This document shows, piece by piece, positions 52,702-60,514 of a stretch of 64,000 nt of DNA; the stretch's first letter is position 1, and every line of letters starts with the position of its first letter. This stretch comes from Dehalobacter restrictus DSM 9455 (GTDB lineage Bacteria > Bacillota > Desulfitobacteriia > Desulfitobacteriales > Syntrophobotulaceae), in the NCBI RefSeq assembly GCF_000512895.1, contig NZ_CP007033.1, positions 1,289,001 to 1,353,000 of the forward strand. The letters run 5' to 3'. Made by a program: the position numbers and the translations under genes. The notes beneath the pieces were generated by a model. It made no database searches and was not told the DNA's origin. It saw nothing but the letters and a program-made list of their open reading frames with translations.

Positions 52702-53019
52702 TTATACGGCAGGTTCTTTTGGTAAAAATTCTATAATTTTGGGAAGCCCCGACAGTTCCATGATCCGGTAAATATGCGGCGGAGCATTGGCAATTTTAAG
52801 TTTTCCTTCGAGAGGAAGCAGTTTTTTATATCGTCCCAAAATAACCCCTAGACCGGAACTGTCTATGAAACGGAGATCATCCAGATGCAAGATCACCGTC
52901 CTGACTCCTTTTTTCTCTATATCCAGATCAATCACGCTTTTTAGCTCACTGGCATTCTTCATATCTAGTTCGCCTTCAAGATATAAATGCAGGGTTTGTC
53001 GTTCAATTCTTTTATTCAT
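52702..53019 (-). CDS. spoIIAA: Anti-sigma F factor antagonist SpoIIAA
   Basis: The 105-residue STAS domain protein shows the phosphorylation site in LRFIDSSGLGVILGRYK. Dephosphorylated SpoIIAA frees SigF from SpoIIAB. ATG 53019 follows AGGAG with a 10-nt spacer; the GTG at 53028 is too close to the ribosome site. Confidence 0.94.
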   Translation of the reverse strand: MNKRIERQTLHLYLEGELDMKNASELKSVIDLDIEKKGVRTVILHLDDLRFIDSSGLGVILGRYKKLLPLEGKLKIANAPPHIYRIMELSGLPKIIEFLPKEPAV

Positions 53020-53055
53020 TGATGCCACGCTCCTATATTACAAGTCGTTAAATCT

Positions 53056-53082
53056 ATCTTCGACATCACCCAAATATTTCCT
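53056..53082 (-). promoter_or_regulatory. Sigma-H promoter with overlapping 0A box for the spoIIA operon
   Basis: On the minus strand, -35 AGGAAAT (53082-53076), an 11-nt spacer and -10 GTCGAAGAT (53064-53056) match the sigma-H pattern with GAAG for GAAT. A perfect TGTCGAA 0A box (53065-53059) overlaps the -10. The same architecture precedes spo0A. Confidence 0.7.
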
Positions 53083-53210
53083 TCGTGCTTGGTCCTGAAA
53101 TTATTGACTGATTCTGGTATAAAGTCGATAAACAAATAAAACAATTGACAATACCTGAATTTCTTAGCGAAAAATCGGGAATTATTAATCAAAAAAAGGG
53201 GTGAAAATCA

Positions 53211-53681
53211 TTGTCGGAATCAAAGCTCCGTTCTCCATCCGTTGCGGTGACCCAGGAGGAATATAAACAATTAACAGAAAAGCTTTCGCCAAAACCAACG
53301 GTTTTGAAAAATGCGCTGTCGGCATTTGTTGTCGGCGGAATCATCTGCAGTTTCGGCCAGATGATTGTCAATTTTTACATGAATTACCTCGGGCTGGCTA
53401 AAACGGCTGCTCAGACAGCCGGAACAGCAACGCTGATAATGATAGGGGCTATTTTGACCGGTCTCGGTGTTTATGACACGATTGTAAAATACGGAGGAGC
53501 CGGAGGGATCATTCCCGTGACCGGTTTTTCAAACTCGATGGTTTCACCGGCACTTGAATATAAGAGAGAAGGCTATGTGTTCGGTGTAGGCGGGAAGCTT
53601 TTTACGATTGCCGGCCCAGTTTTGGTTTATGGAATTACAAGTTCAATCATTGTTGGCTTGATCTATTTATTGATCAGATAA
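53211..53681 (+). CDS. spoVAC: Stage V sporulation protein AC
   Basis: The 156-residue membrane protein has an N-terminal cytoplasmic segment, then four hydrophobic helices with SpoVA landmarks (AFVVGGIICSFGQM, KYGGAGGIIPVTGFSNSMVS). It is a mechanosensitive part of the channel for dipicolinic acid in spores. A TTG start is used with AAAGGGGTG upstream. The 192 bp to the divergent spoIIAA hold promoters for both. Confidence 0.93.
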   Translation: MSESKLRSPSVAVTQEEYKQLTEKLSPKPTVLKNALSAFVVGGIICSFGQMIVNFYMNYLGLAKTAAQTAGTATLIMIGAILTGLGVYDTIVKYGGAGGIIPVTGFSNSMVSPALEYKREGYVFGVGGKLFTIAGPVLVYGITSSIIVGLIYLLIR

Positions 53682-53702
53682 TCACGGAGAAAGAAGGAAA
53701 TC

Positions 53703-54716
53703 ATGTTGCATTCCAAAAGAGCAGGCAATCAGACGGTTGTTTTTAAGCAGCCGCCGGTTATTCTGGCTGGGTATAACGTTGTCGGACCCAAGGAAGGACA
53801 GGGTCCGCTAAAAGATACTTTTGACATGGTCTTAAAAGACAGTTATGGGCAGGAAAAGACCTGGGAAAAAACGGAAATAAAAATGCTGGAAACTTCCATG
53901 ACGAGAGCTGCGGCCAAGGCAAATGTTCCGCTGGATTCCGTGGATTATAACCTGGCAGGGGATCTGCTGAACCAGATTATTTCGTCGAACTATGCTGCCA
54001 GAAAAATCGGTCTTCCGTTTATCGGCCTCTATGGCGCTTGCTCGACGATGGCGCTTTCCACGGCCCTCGGTGCAATGCTGATCGACGGCGGGTTCGCGTC
54101 TAAAGTACTTTGCAGTGCATCCAGTCATCATGAGACAGCAGAGAGACAATACCGTTTTCCAAATGAGCAGGGCAACCAGAGAGCAATGTATGCCCAGTGG
54201 ACGGTAACAGGAGCAGGCAGCATCCTTCTGGCTGCTCAAGGAGAAGGACCCAAAATCACAAGTGCAACGATTGGCAGGGTCTTAGACTACGGTGAAACCG
54301 ATACCAATAATATGGGTGCGGCCATGGCGCCTGCTGTTGCCGACACCATCCTGAATCATCTTCAGGACCTCAGTCGTCAGCCGGATTATTATGATTTGAT
54401 CATTACCGGAGATCTCGGGACGGTCGGGCTTCAACTCTTACTTGAGGTTTTGAAACGAAGCGGCCTGCAGCTGTCCAATAACTTCTCGGATTGCGGCGTG
54501 ATGATTTACAGCAGCGAACAGGATACGCATGCCGGTGGGAGCGGGTGCGGCTGTTCCGCGGTCGTGCTGACAGGGCATCTCCTGAATAAATTGAAAAGCC
54601 GAGAACTGCAAAAAATCTTATTTGTCGGAAGCGGAAGCCTTCATAGTTCTGTATCATCCCAACAGGGTGAATCCATGCCGGCAATTGGTCATGCCGTGTC
54701 GATTGAAATGAGTTAA
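53703..54716 (+). CDS. spoVAD: Stage V sporulation protein AD
   Basis: The 337-residue thiolase-fold protein carries LYGACSTMALSTALGAMLID (thiolase-like nucleophile region), VLCSASSHHETAERQYRFP and a Gly-rich AGGSGCGCSAVVL. SpoVAD binds dipicolinic acid. It lies 21 bp after spoVAC, expected under sigma-G. Confidence 0.95.
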   Translation: MLHSKRAGNQTVVFKQPPVILAGYNVVGPKEGQGPLKDTFDMVLKDSYGQEKTWEKTEIKMLETSMTRAAAKANVPLDSVDYNLAGDLLNQIISSNYAARKIGLPFIGLYGACSTMALSTALGAMLIDGGFASKVLCSASSHHETAERQYRFPNEQGNQRAMYAQWTVTGAGSILLAAQGEGPKITSATIGRVLDYGETDTNNMGAAMAPAVADTILNHLQDLSRQPDYYDLIITGDLGTVGLQLLLEVLKRSGLQLSNNFSDCGVMIYSSEQDTHAGGSGCGCSAVVLTGHLLNKLKSRELQKILFVGSGSLHSSVSSQQGESMPAIGHAVSIEMS

Positions 54717-54729
54717 GGGAGGTCTTTTG

Positions 54730-55092
54730 ATGCTGAATAACATTCTATCTGCTTTTCTGGTTGGCGGACTTCTGTGCGTCGCCGGACAGCTGCTGATGGA
54801 CCTGACGAAAGCCAAAATCACGCCGGCACATGTGCTGGTCGGGTACGTGACCGGCGGAGTTATTCTTGGCGGACTAGGGCTTTATGAACCTCTGGTTAGA
54901 ATCGGAGGTGCCGGTGCAACCGTGCCGCTTTCCGGTTTTGGATATACGCTGGTCAAAGGTGCGATCGAAGGAGCACAAAGCGGCGGCATACTTGGGGTTC
55001 TGGCCGGCGGTGTTCAGGCCGGTGCAACAGGAATTGCTGTTGCGGTATTGTTCGGCTATCTGACAGCAATTATATTTAATCCGAAAGGTTGA
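54730..55092 (+). CDS. spoVAE: Stage V sporulation protein AE
   Basis: The 120-residue membrane protein resembles SpoVAC (AFLVGGLLCVAGQLLMD, RIGGAGATVPLSGFGYTLVKG). ATG 54730 follows GGGAGG; TTG 54727 is adjacent and in frame. It corresponds to SpoVAEb; no AEa is present. Confidence 0.93.
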   Translation: MLNNILSAFLVGGLLCVAGQLLMDLTKAKITPAHVLVGYVTGGVILGGLGLYEPLVRIGGAGATVPLSGFGYTLVKGAIEGAQSGGILGVLAGGVQAGATGIAVAVLFGYLTAIIFNPKG

Positions 55093-55096
55093 TGAT

Positions 55097-56620
55097 ATGA
55101 GCTCAACAGCAGAAACGACAATGAGCATTTCCAAAAACTATCAGGAAAACGTCAGTTATTTGAATCAAAAACTCGGCGTACCTGAAAGCTTTGACATTGT
55201 ACTTCGGGAAATGAACATCGGCGGCAAAAAGATTGCAATCTATTCCGTCAATGGAATGATCAGCAGACCTGCCAGCAATATGATTCTGGAAGTGCTTTCG
55301 AAGATTGAACGTGTGGAACTCGCCGTGAATGCGGTAGACAAGCTTGTAAAGTCTAAAATAGTTGACCTGCAGGTTTCGGAAGTCGAAGCCATGGATGAAG
55401 TCATCTACTTTCTGTTATCCGGAACAATGGCGATACTGATTGAGGGAAGAACGCAGGCTATCATTGTAGATCTCAGGACTTATCCGGGCCGCATGCCACA
55501 GGAACCGGATATTGAGCGGGTAACAAGGGGTTCACGCGATGGGTTCACGGAGACACTGGTTTTTAATACAATATTGATCCGCCGCCGGCTGCGTGATCCG
55601 GGCCTGCGGATGAAGCTCGTGAAAGCAGGCAGCCGTTCCAAGACGGATGTTTGCATTGCTTATATTGAAGATATAACGAATCCCAAAATGGTGGAGTATA
55701 TTGAAAAAGAAATCAAAAATATAAAAATTGACGGTATACCCATGGCGGAAAAAACGGTTGAAGAGTTCATCCTCGGCAGTAAATTCTGGAACCCGTTTCC
55801 AAGAGTCAGGTATACGGAAAGGCCTGATGTAGCAGCAATACATCTGCTTGAAGGCAATGTTATTGTGATGGTCGACACTTCTCCGAGTATTATTATCGCA
55901 CCTTGTACGTTCTGGCATCATGTCCAGCATGCGGAAGAATACCGCCAAGAGCCGGTTGTGGGTATGTATTTGCGGTGGGTCAGGTTTATCGCGATATTTC
56001 TGTCCGTGTTTCTTACGCCGCTTTGGCTCGCTGCAGCTTTGAATCCGCAGCTGCTTCCCGAAGGACTTCAGTTTATTGGAGTGCAAAAACCGGCTAGAAT
56101 TCCTTTGTTGTTTCAGGTGCTAATGGGAGAATTGTCAATCGATATGCTGCGAATGGCGGCAATTCATACCCCGTCGCCTCTGGCTACAGCCCTGGGTTTA
56201 ATCGCGGTGTTCATGATGGGTGATGTGGCTATACAGGTCGGGCTGTTTACACCGGAGGTTGTAATGTATACCGCTATTGCGGCAGTCGGGACATTTGCGA
56301 CACCAAGTTATGAACTGGCTCAGGCTAACAGGCTTGTCCGCCTATTCCTTGTCCTGGCTGCCGGGCTGTTTAATTTCTGGGGATTTGGAGCAGGCGTTTT
56401 GCTTGTTCTATTTGTTCTGCTGCGGACCAATTCTTTTGGTGTACCGTATCTCTGGCCATTGATTCCAATGGATATCAAGGCGCTGTCCACAATCCTGATA
56501 CGTAATCCGGTCCCGATTAACAACCTTAGACCGAGCATCTTCAAACCGAAGGACCGAATCAGACAGCCTAAGGATAGACAGACTAAGGAAAGTCAGCCTA
56601 AAGAAAGAACAAATCCCTAG
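55097..56620 (+). CDS. spoVAF: Stage V sporulation protein AF (GerA family)
   Basis: The 507-residue GerA-type membrane protein has a soluble N-terminal half (about 1-280) with LLSGTMAILIEG and YPGRMPQEPDIERVTRGSRDG, then about five membrane helices with a conserved Pro segment (PARIPLLFQVLMGELSIDMLR). The C-terminal tail is Lys/Arg/Gln-rich. In B. subtilis SpoVAF associates with the germinosome. It starts 4 bp after spoVAE. Confidence 0.94.
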   Translation: MSSTAETTMSISKNYQENVSYLNQKLGVPESFDIVLREMNIGGKKIAIYSVNGMISRPASNMILEVLSKIERVELAVNAVDKLVKSKIVDLQVSEVEAMDEVIYFLLSGTMAILIEGRTQAIIVDLRTYPGRMPQEPDIERVTRGSRDGFTETLVFNTILIRRRLRDPGLRMKLVKAGSRSKTDVCIAYIEDITNPKMVEYIEKEIKNIKIDGIPMAEKTVEEFILGSKFWNPFPRVRYTERPDVAAIHLLEGNVIVMVDTSPSIIIAPCTFWHHVQHAEEYRQEPVVGMYLRWVRFIAIFLSVFLTPLWLAAALNPQLLPEGLQFIGVQKPARIPLLFQVLMGELSIDMLRMAAIHTPSPLATALGLIAVFMMGDVAIQVGLFTPEVVMYTAIAAVGTFATPSYELAQANRLVRLFLVLAAGLFNFWGFGAGVLLVLFVLLRTNSFGVPYLWPLIPMDIKALSTILIRNPVPINNLRPSIFKPKDRIRQPKDRQTKESQPKERTNP

Positions 56621-56646
56621 ACGGATGGTCACAGAAGACAAGGAAC

Positions 56647-56748
56647 GGCGACAGCTACGGATGGCCTAGTGCCGCGATGCCATGGATGGCAAAGAGCGGC
56701 GACGGCTACGGATGGCCTAGTGCCGCGATGCCATGGATGGCAAAGAGC
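56647..56748 (+). repeat. Two tandem copies of a 51-bp unit
   Basis: The unit (56647-56697, repeated 56698-56748) differs by one base. Its length is a multiple of three, so the plus frame encodes a 17-residue repeat (SGDGYGWPSAAMPWMAK). The minus-strand gene below ends inside the second copy. Confidence 0.88.
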
Positions 56749-57142
56749 GGCCCGGCCGGACAAACACCAAGTCCAGGGAAACAAGAAGTAAAATGGCGAT
56801 TAGGATCTTATTCAGATTATTTGCAGAGACAGTCACCTGCCGGGCGGCAGGCATCAGATAGCCGTTTTGATAAGAACCTGAAAGGATAGAAGAGGGGGGA
56901 ACAGGACTTCGCAGAACCGGTCCCGGCAGGAGTGTACCAGGCAGATTTGCAGCCGGTAGGACGGTACCGGGTAAAAATGCCGCCGGAAGTACGGCCCTTG
57001 GCTGTCCTGTCTGTCCTGTACGGGAATACGGGTATGAAACTGTCCGGGGATTAGCGTAATTCCCTCTGGCCATAGAAAAATAACGCGGATCGTTTGCAGC
57101 TGCTGCCAAAGATATATGGTTGGTAAACAACATATTGCTCAT
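56717..57142 (-). CDS. Small Pro-rich protein with C-terminal membrane segment
   Basis: The 141-residue protein starts at ATG 57142 after GAGGGAG. The middle has repeated LPxxxLPGTVLP-type segments (about 49-75), then a predicted membrane helix (LNKILIAILLLVSLDLVFV) near the end and a basic Ser/Arg tail running into the tandem repeat. No family is recognised. It is antisense to an open frame of 70 codons (56677-56889) on the plus strand. It is convergent with spoVAF. Confidence 0.6.
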   Translation of the reverse strand: MSNMLFTNHISLAAAANDPRYFSMARGNYANPRTVSYPYSRTGQTGQPRAVLPAAFLPGTVLPAANLPGTLLPGPVLRSPVPPSSILSGSYQNGYLMPAARQVTVSANNLNKILIAILLLVSLDLVFVRPGRSLPSMASRH

Positions 57143-57313
57143 GTTGATCTCCCTCAATTAATTCGTACCGGATACCTGATTTGGAGGCATTAAAACTCAA
57201 CAAAAATATGATATGATAAAGAAAGAAGATATAGCGTTGACCATGCTAAGGTATTATACGAAATAAATTGCCATTGTGATACAATCATGGTAATTTATGG
57301 AGAGAGGTTAATC

Positions 57314-57586
57314 GTGATCATAGGTTTTGGTTTTGGAAGTCCGCTTACGGCGCTTTTGATGCTGGTCGTCACAGCGTCGCTTTCGTATTTTTTCTTTAAA
57401 GCGATCAGACGCCGACGGAACGTTGACTGGACCGATGATAGGGGCAGTGATATCTCAGAACTCAGGCGGAGAAAACGCGCCTACTACTATGAACAGAGAC
57501 AAAGGGCCAGGGAATTGATGGACGCGTATGATCTAACCGATCAGGAGATAGAGGAGAGAATTAACCGGGAATTAGACGAAAAATAA
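57314..57586 (+). CDS. Small membrane-anchored hypothetical protein
   Basis: The 90-residue protein has one N-terminal hydrophobic segment (SPLTALLMLVVTASLSYFFF) and a long charged helix rich in Arg, Glu and Asp (ELRRRKRAYYYEQRQRAREL). GTG 57314 after GAGAGAGG is the likely start; ATG 57287 is also in frame. It is not recognised. Confidence 0.6.
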   Translation: MIIGFGFGSPLTALLMLVVTASLSYFFFKAIRRRRNVDWTDDRGSDISELRRRKRAYYYEQRQRARELMDAYDLTDQEIEERINRELDEK

Positions 57587-57595
57587 TGAGGTACG

Positions 57596-57632
57596 AAGCC
57601 CTGAATAATTATCAGGGCTTGTCTGTCTTTGC
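57596..57632 (+). terminator. Terminator-like hairpin
   Basis: A 9-bp stem (57596-57604 with 57612-57620, AAGCCCTGA) has a loop of seven and a T-containing but weak tail. The rest of the 288-bp gap to 57874 has no gene but holds the promoter of the methyl-transfer cluster. Confidence 0.65.
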
Positions 57633-57811
57633 TCTAAAAGGCGGATGATGTTTTTTAACTTTTTTCTTGGATTATGAACCGTTACTTATTTCCATCAACT
57701 CATAACTCCTGTTACTTTATATATAGAACAAGTGACAAGTTTATTATCGGTAGCAATACCTGAGCGGGTTGAAGCGATTGCTAATAGTGATATTTTTGAC
57801 GGTTTGCATAA

Positions 57812-57861
57812 TTGAAATACCTTTAGTGTTTATTTATAATGTAAGTAAGTACAGGTACGTA
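57812..57861 (+). promoter_or_regulatory. Promoter and GntR-type operator of the first methyl-transfer unit
   Basis: TTGAAA (57812-57817), 17-nt spacer, TATAAT (57835-57840). Just downstream lies TAAGTACAGGTACGTA (57846-57861), an imperfect palindrome of form TAnGTACNNGTACnTA. The same 16-mer pattern recurs at 59350-59365. A repressor there would block initiation. Confidence 0.75.
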
Positions 57862-57874
57862 AGGAGGGGATACT

Positions 57875-58513
57875 TTGGATTATAAAGTGAGTGAATACGT
57901 AAAGATGCTCGATATTAACAGCGCAAAAGAAGAGGTAGAGAGAATGCTGTCTCAGAAGATTGAGCCCAAGGAAATCCGAAATCAGATATTCTTAGGCCTT
58001 ACAGAAGTCGGGAGAAAGTATGAAAGAGGAGAGTATTTCATCGGGGATCTGATCGTTTCCGGTATGCTCGTCAAAGAAGTCCTGGCACTGGAAGAAATGA
58101 AGGATTCTTCCAGTGCCAATAGTCCTCAAAACAAGGGACGGATCTTAATTGGTACGGTTTGCGATGATATTCATGATATCGGCAAAGATATTATGACGGA
58201 GTTATTGGCTTCCGGGGGCATTGAAGTAATCAACTTGGGGGTGGATGTTCCTCCTCAAAAATTTGTGGAAGGCATACGGAAATATAACCCGGATATTCTG
58301 GGCTTAAGTTGCACCATGACCACCTCAATCAATTATATTTTTAAGACGATTGATGTCATCAAAGATGCAGGGTTAAGAGATAACCTGAAAATAATCATAG
58401 GCGGGACTGCGATCAGTAAAAAATATTCCAACATTAACCTGGCGGACGAAATTGTCAACGATGCGTATAAAGGGCTTAAAATATGCCAGGAATGGGTCGG
58501 GAAAAACAGTTAG
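57875..58513 (+). CDS. Corrinoid (B12-binding) protein 1 of a methyltransferase system
   Basis: The 212-residue protein has an N-terminal helical cap (about 1-85, YERGEYFIGDLIVSGMLVKE) and a Rossmann-like cobalamin domain with the lower-ligand motif DxHxxG (D98, H100, G103 in DDIHDIGKDI) and LSCTMTTS/IIGGTAIS for the nucleotide tail. It accepts a methyl group on cobalt from a substrate-specific methyltransferase. It starts at TTG after AAGGAGGGG. It is an apparent second corrinoid protein, separated from the main genes and next to the regulator. Confidence 0.92.
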   Translation: MDYKVSEYVKMLDINSAKEEVERMLSQKIEPKEIRNQIFLGLTEVGRKYERGEYFIGDLIVSGMLVKEVLALEEMKDSSSANSPQNKGRILIGTVCDDIHDIGKDIMTELLASGGIEVINLGVDVPPQKFVEGIRKYNPDILGLSCTMTTSINYIFKTIDVIKDAGLRDNLKIIIGGTAISKKYSNINLADEIVNDAYKGLKICQEWVGKNS

Positions 58514-58540
58514 CTTTTTCACAGGAAGGATGAATGATCG

Positions 58541-59281
58541 TTGGCTGATATTTTATATTTGGCAGTCGTTGAAGAAATCAAGAAAGCAATAGTTTCCGGG
58601 CATCTTTCTCCTAGGGATATGCTGAAGTCGGAATCGGAAATGATGAAAGAATACGGCGTAAGCAGAATGACCTTACGAAAAAGCTTATCGTTATTATCCA
58701 ATCAGGGCTATATTTATTCCGTTCCAGGTAAAGGCAATTTTGTCAAAAAACCAGATACCGATGTTTATCAATTCCGTTTTAACCGTTACGATAATCTGCT
58801 GTCCAAAGTTGACCGGATCAAACTGTTATCGGTTACAGTGAATACCGCTTCGGATGATGTAATGGATAACCTTTTGCTGCAGGAGAACGGACGGGTGGTG
58901 AGAGTCGAACGATTAGTCTACAGCGATGATCAGCCGGTGGCTCTCGAAGTTGTCAATACCCAATACATACCCAATACTCCAGTGGTTGAGGACAGAATTA
59001 ACTTTGCCAATTATGCATATAACTTGGATAAGAAGCTGGCTTTTGGGGAAGAAACCTTTGGCTTAACTAAAGAGCTGGTTATCAAAGTGGTAAAGGCCGG
59101 TGAAGACATCTGCATGAGACTGAGTATTGCCCCGGGCGAGGATGTATTTGAAATCAGCGAGAGGATCATGAAAAAGGATGACCATTCTCCACTGACTTAC
59201 AGCTTGTTTTATATTCGTAAGGAGTATTTTATGCTTACGGCGAAAACTCCGGAGGAAGATGCAAGTAAAAAAATATTTTGA
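58541..59281 (+). CDS. GntR family regulator with UTRA domain (HutC type)
   Basis: The 246-residue protein has an N-terminal winged helix (MLKSESEMMKEYGVSRMTLR, VPGKGNFV) and a C-terminal UTRA ligand-binding domain (about 90-235; VVRVERLVYSDDQPVALEV). HutC-type regulators use near-palindromic GTAC-like operators, matching the two TAnGTACNNGTACnTA sites in the cluster. A TTG start is used with AGGAAGGA upstream. It lies 27 bp after corrinoid protein 1 and probably represses the cluster until the methyl donor binds. Confidence 0.9.
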   Translation: MADILYLAVVEEIKKAIVSGHLSPRDMLKSESEMMKEYGVSRMTLRKSLSLLSNQGYIYSVPGKGNFVKKPDTDVYQFRFNRYDNLLSKVDRIKLLSVTVNTASDDVMDNLLLQENGRVVRVERLVYSDDQPVALEVVNTQYIPNTPVVEDRINFANYAYNLDKKLAFGEETFGLTKELVIKVVKAGEDICMRLSIAPGEDVFEISERIMKKDDHSPLTYSLFYIRKEYFMLTAKTPEEDASKKIF

Positions 59282-59308
59282 ATTAACAGACAATTATCAT
59301 TTGGCCGA

Positions 59309-59365
59309 TTGACATTCTCAATAACAGGGTATAATATTAAATTAACTAGTACGTACAGGTACATA
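59309..59365 (+). promoter_or_regulatory. Promoter and second GntR-type operator
   Basis: TTGACA (59309-59314), 15-nt spacer, TATAAT (59330-59335), then TACGTACAGGTACATA (59350-59365), sharing GTACAGGTAC with the first operator. The short spacer may need activation or lower basal strength. Confidence 0.72.
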
Positions 59366-59392
59366 TTGAAGTTTTAAAAAGGAGAGCTGAAG

Positions 59393-60001
59393 ATGTTCAC
59401 CAGAATCGTATTTGTGTCTGGTTTTTTGGGTTCAGGAAAGACGACATTTATCGTAAAGCTGGTGGAATCTTTAGCGCAAAGAAATATCAAAGCGGCTCTT
59501 ATCGTCAATGAAGCCGGGGAAATCGGCATCGATAACCAATATATGAAGCAGCTGGGATATAACGTCTGGGAAATCTTCGGCGGGTGTATCTGCTGCACGT
59601 TATCCGTCAGCCTGGAACATACGATTCAGGAGCTGGAAAAGAATTATCATCCGGATGTAATTATCATTGAGCCCAGTGGAGCAGCCAATCCGGAAACCGT
59701 TTACAATTCCCTGATCAGTTTTGGCATCGAGAAAGAGAGAATTGCAAACTTCTTTATTTTGGATCCCACCCGGATTGAGATGTTTTTGGAGATATTAACG
59801 CCACTCCTGATTTCCAGTCTTGAGCTAGCGGATTGTGTACTGATCAATAAAATAGACCTGGCAGACGGGGAGTCCATTGAAAAATGCCGGGAATTGGCCT
59901 TGACCCATGGACCACATTCACCAAACTTCCTGATTGATGCAAGTCAATCCTTGTCGGGGGAATTGTCTGGGTATATTGCGGATCTGATCGTAAAGAGGTG
60001 A
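59393..60001 (+). CDS. Short COG0523 (CobW-like) GTPase
   Basis: The 202-residue G3E GTPase has a P-loop GFLGSGKTT (10-18), the metal motif GGCICC with C65, C67 and C68, Walker B VIIIEPSG and NKID. It ends without the CobW_C domain, which is unusual since most COG0523 proteins are 300-400 residues. These proteins deliver metals such as Zn or Co to enzymes. GGAGAG precedes the ATG. The adjacent His-tailed protein may supply the missing C-terminal part. Confidence 0.88.
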   Translation: MFTRIVFVSGFLGSGKTTFIVKLVESLAQRNIKAALIVNEAGEIGIDNQYMKQLGYNVWEIFGGCICCTLSVSLEHTIQELEKNYHPDVIIIEPSGAANPETVYNSLISFGIEKERIANFFILDPTRIEMFLEILTPLLISSLELADCVLINKIDLADGESIEKCRELALTHGPHSPNFLIDASQSLSGELSGYIADLIVKR

Positions 60002-60005
60002 GTAA

Positions 60006-60461
60006 ATGCATCAAGATCATTTTCATCCGGTTACATTCAGCATCAGACTGATCCTTCAGGATAAAGCATCCGTCAAACGGTGGGCGGATATTGTCAACTA
60101 TTATTTTTCGCAATACTCCAGTGAACTGTGCCAGAGGCCAAAGGTGTATATAGGGCATATTAAAGCAATTTCCATCCTTAATAAAAAAGAGTACATAAAA
60201 TTCAGCAAGTTTAAGTGCGACATACCTGCAGAGGTTGTATCCGTAGGGGAATCATCTTATCACAGCATTCCTCTAATCCTGAATTCGTTGGTCTATGGAG
60301 TTGCGGAGGAAGACGCAGTTCAAGTCTTAAGGCGAGTTTCCAAGAAAATAAAAAAAGAGTTTCTGCTTGAAAGCACATTCAATCTTGAAAAAGCTGCTCA
60401 TGACCATCACGGGCATCATGCACATCACCACGAGGACCCCAACCATAATCATAACCACTGA
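60006..60461 (+). CDS. His-tailed partner of the CobW-like GTPase
   Basis: The 151-residue protein has His residues at the very start (MHQDHFHP) and a C-terminal run of alternating His (DHHGHHAHHHEDPNHNHNH), typical of metal storage or delivery. The middle part, with VASVGES-like PAEVVSVGESSYHS, is not recognised but could be a separated CobW C-terminal domain. It starts 4 bp after the GTPase, so the two very likely act together. Zn2+ for the methyltransferase or Co2+ for corrinoid are candidate metals; this is inference. Confidence 0.75.
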   Translation: MHQDHFHPVTFSIRLILQDKASVKRWADIVNYYFSQYSSELCQRPKVYIGHIKAISILNKKEYIKFSKFKCDIPAEVVSVGESSYHSIPLILNSLVYGVAEEDAVQVLRRVSKKIKKEFLLESTFNLEKAAHDHHGHHAHHHEDPNHNHNH

Positions 60462-60514
60462 GTGGTTATAGATAAAATTTAATAATATTTAAAGGACAAA
60501 GGGGGAAAATTGAC

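Noticed and set aside
56677-56889. 70-codon plus-strand frame over the 51-bp tandem repeat
   Set aside because: It has no ribosome site and overlaps a better-supported minus-strand gene; kept only as an observation on the repeat.
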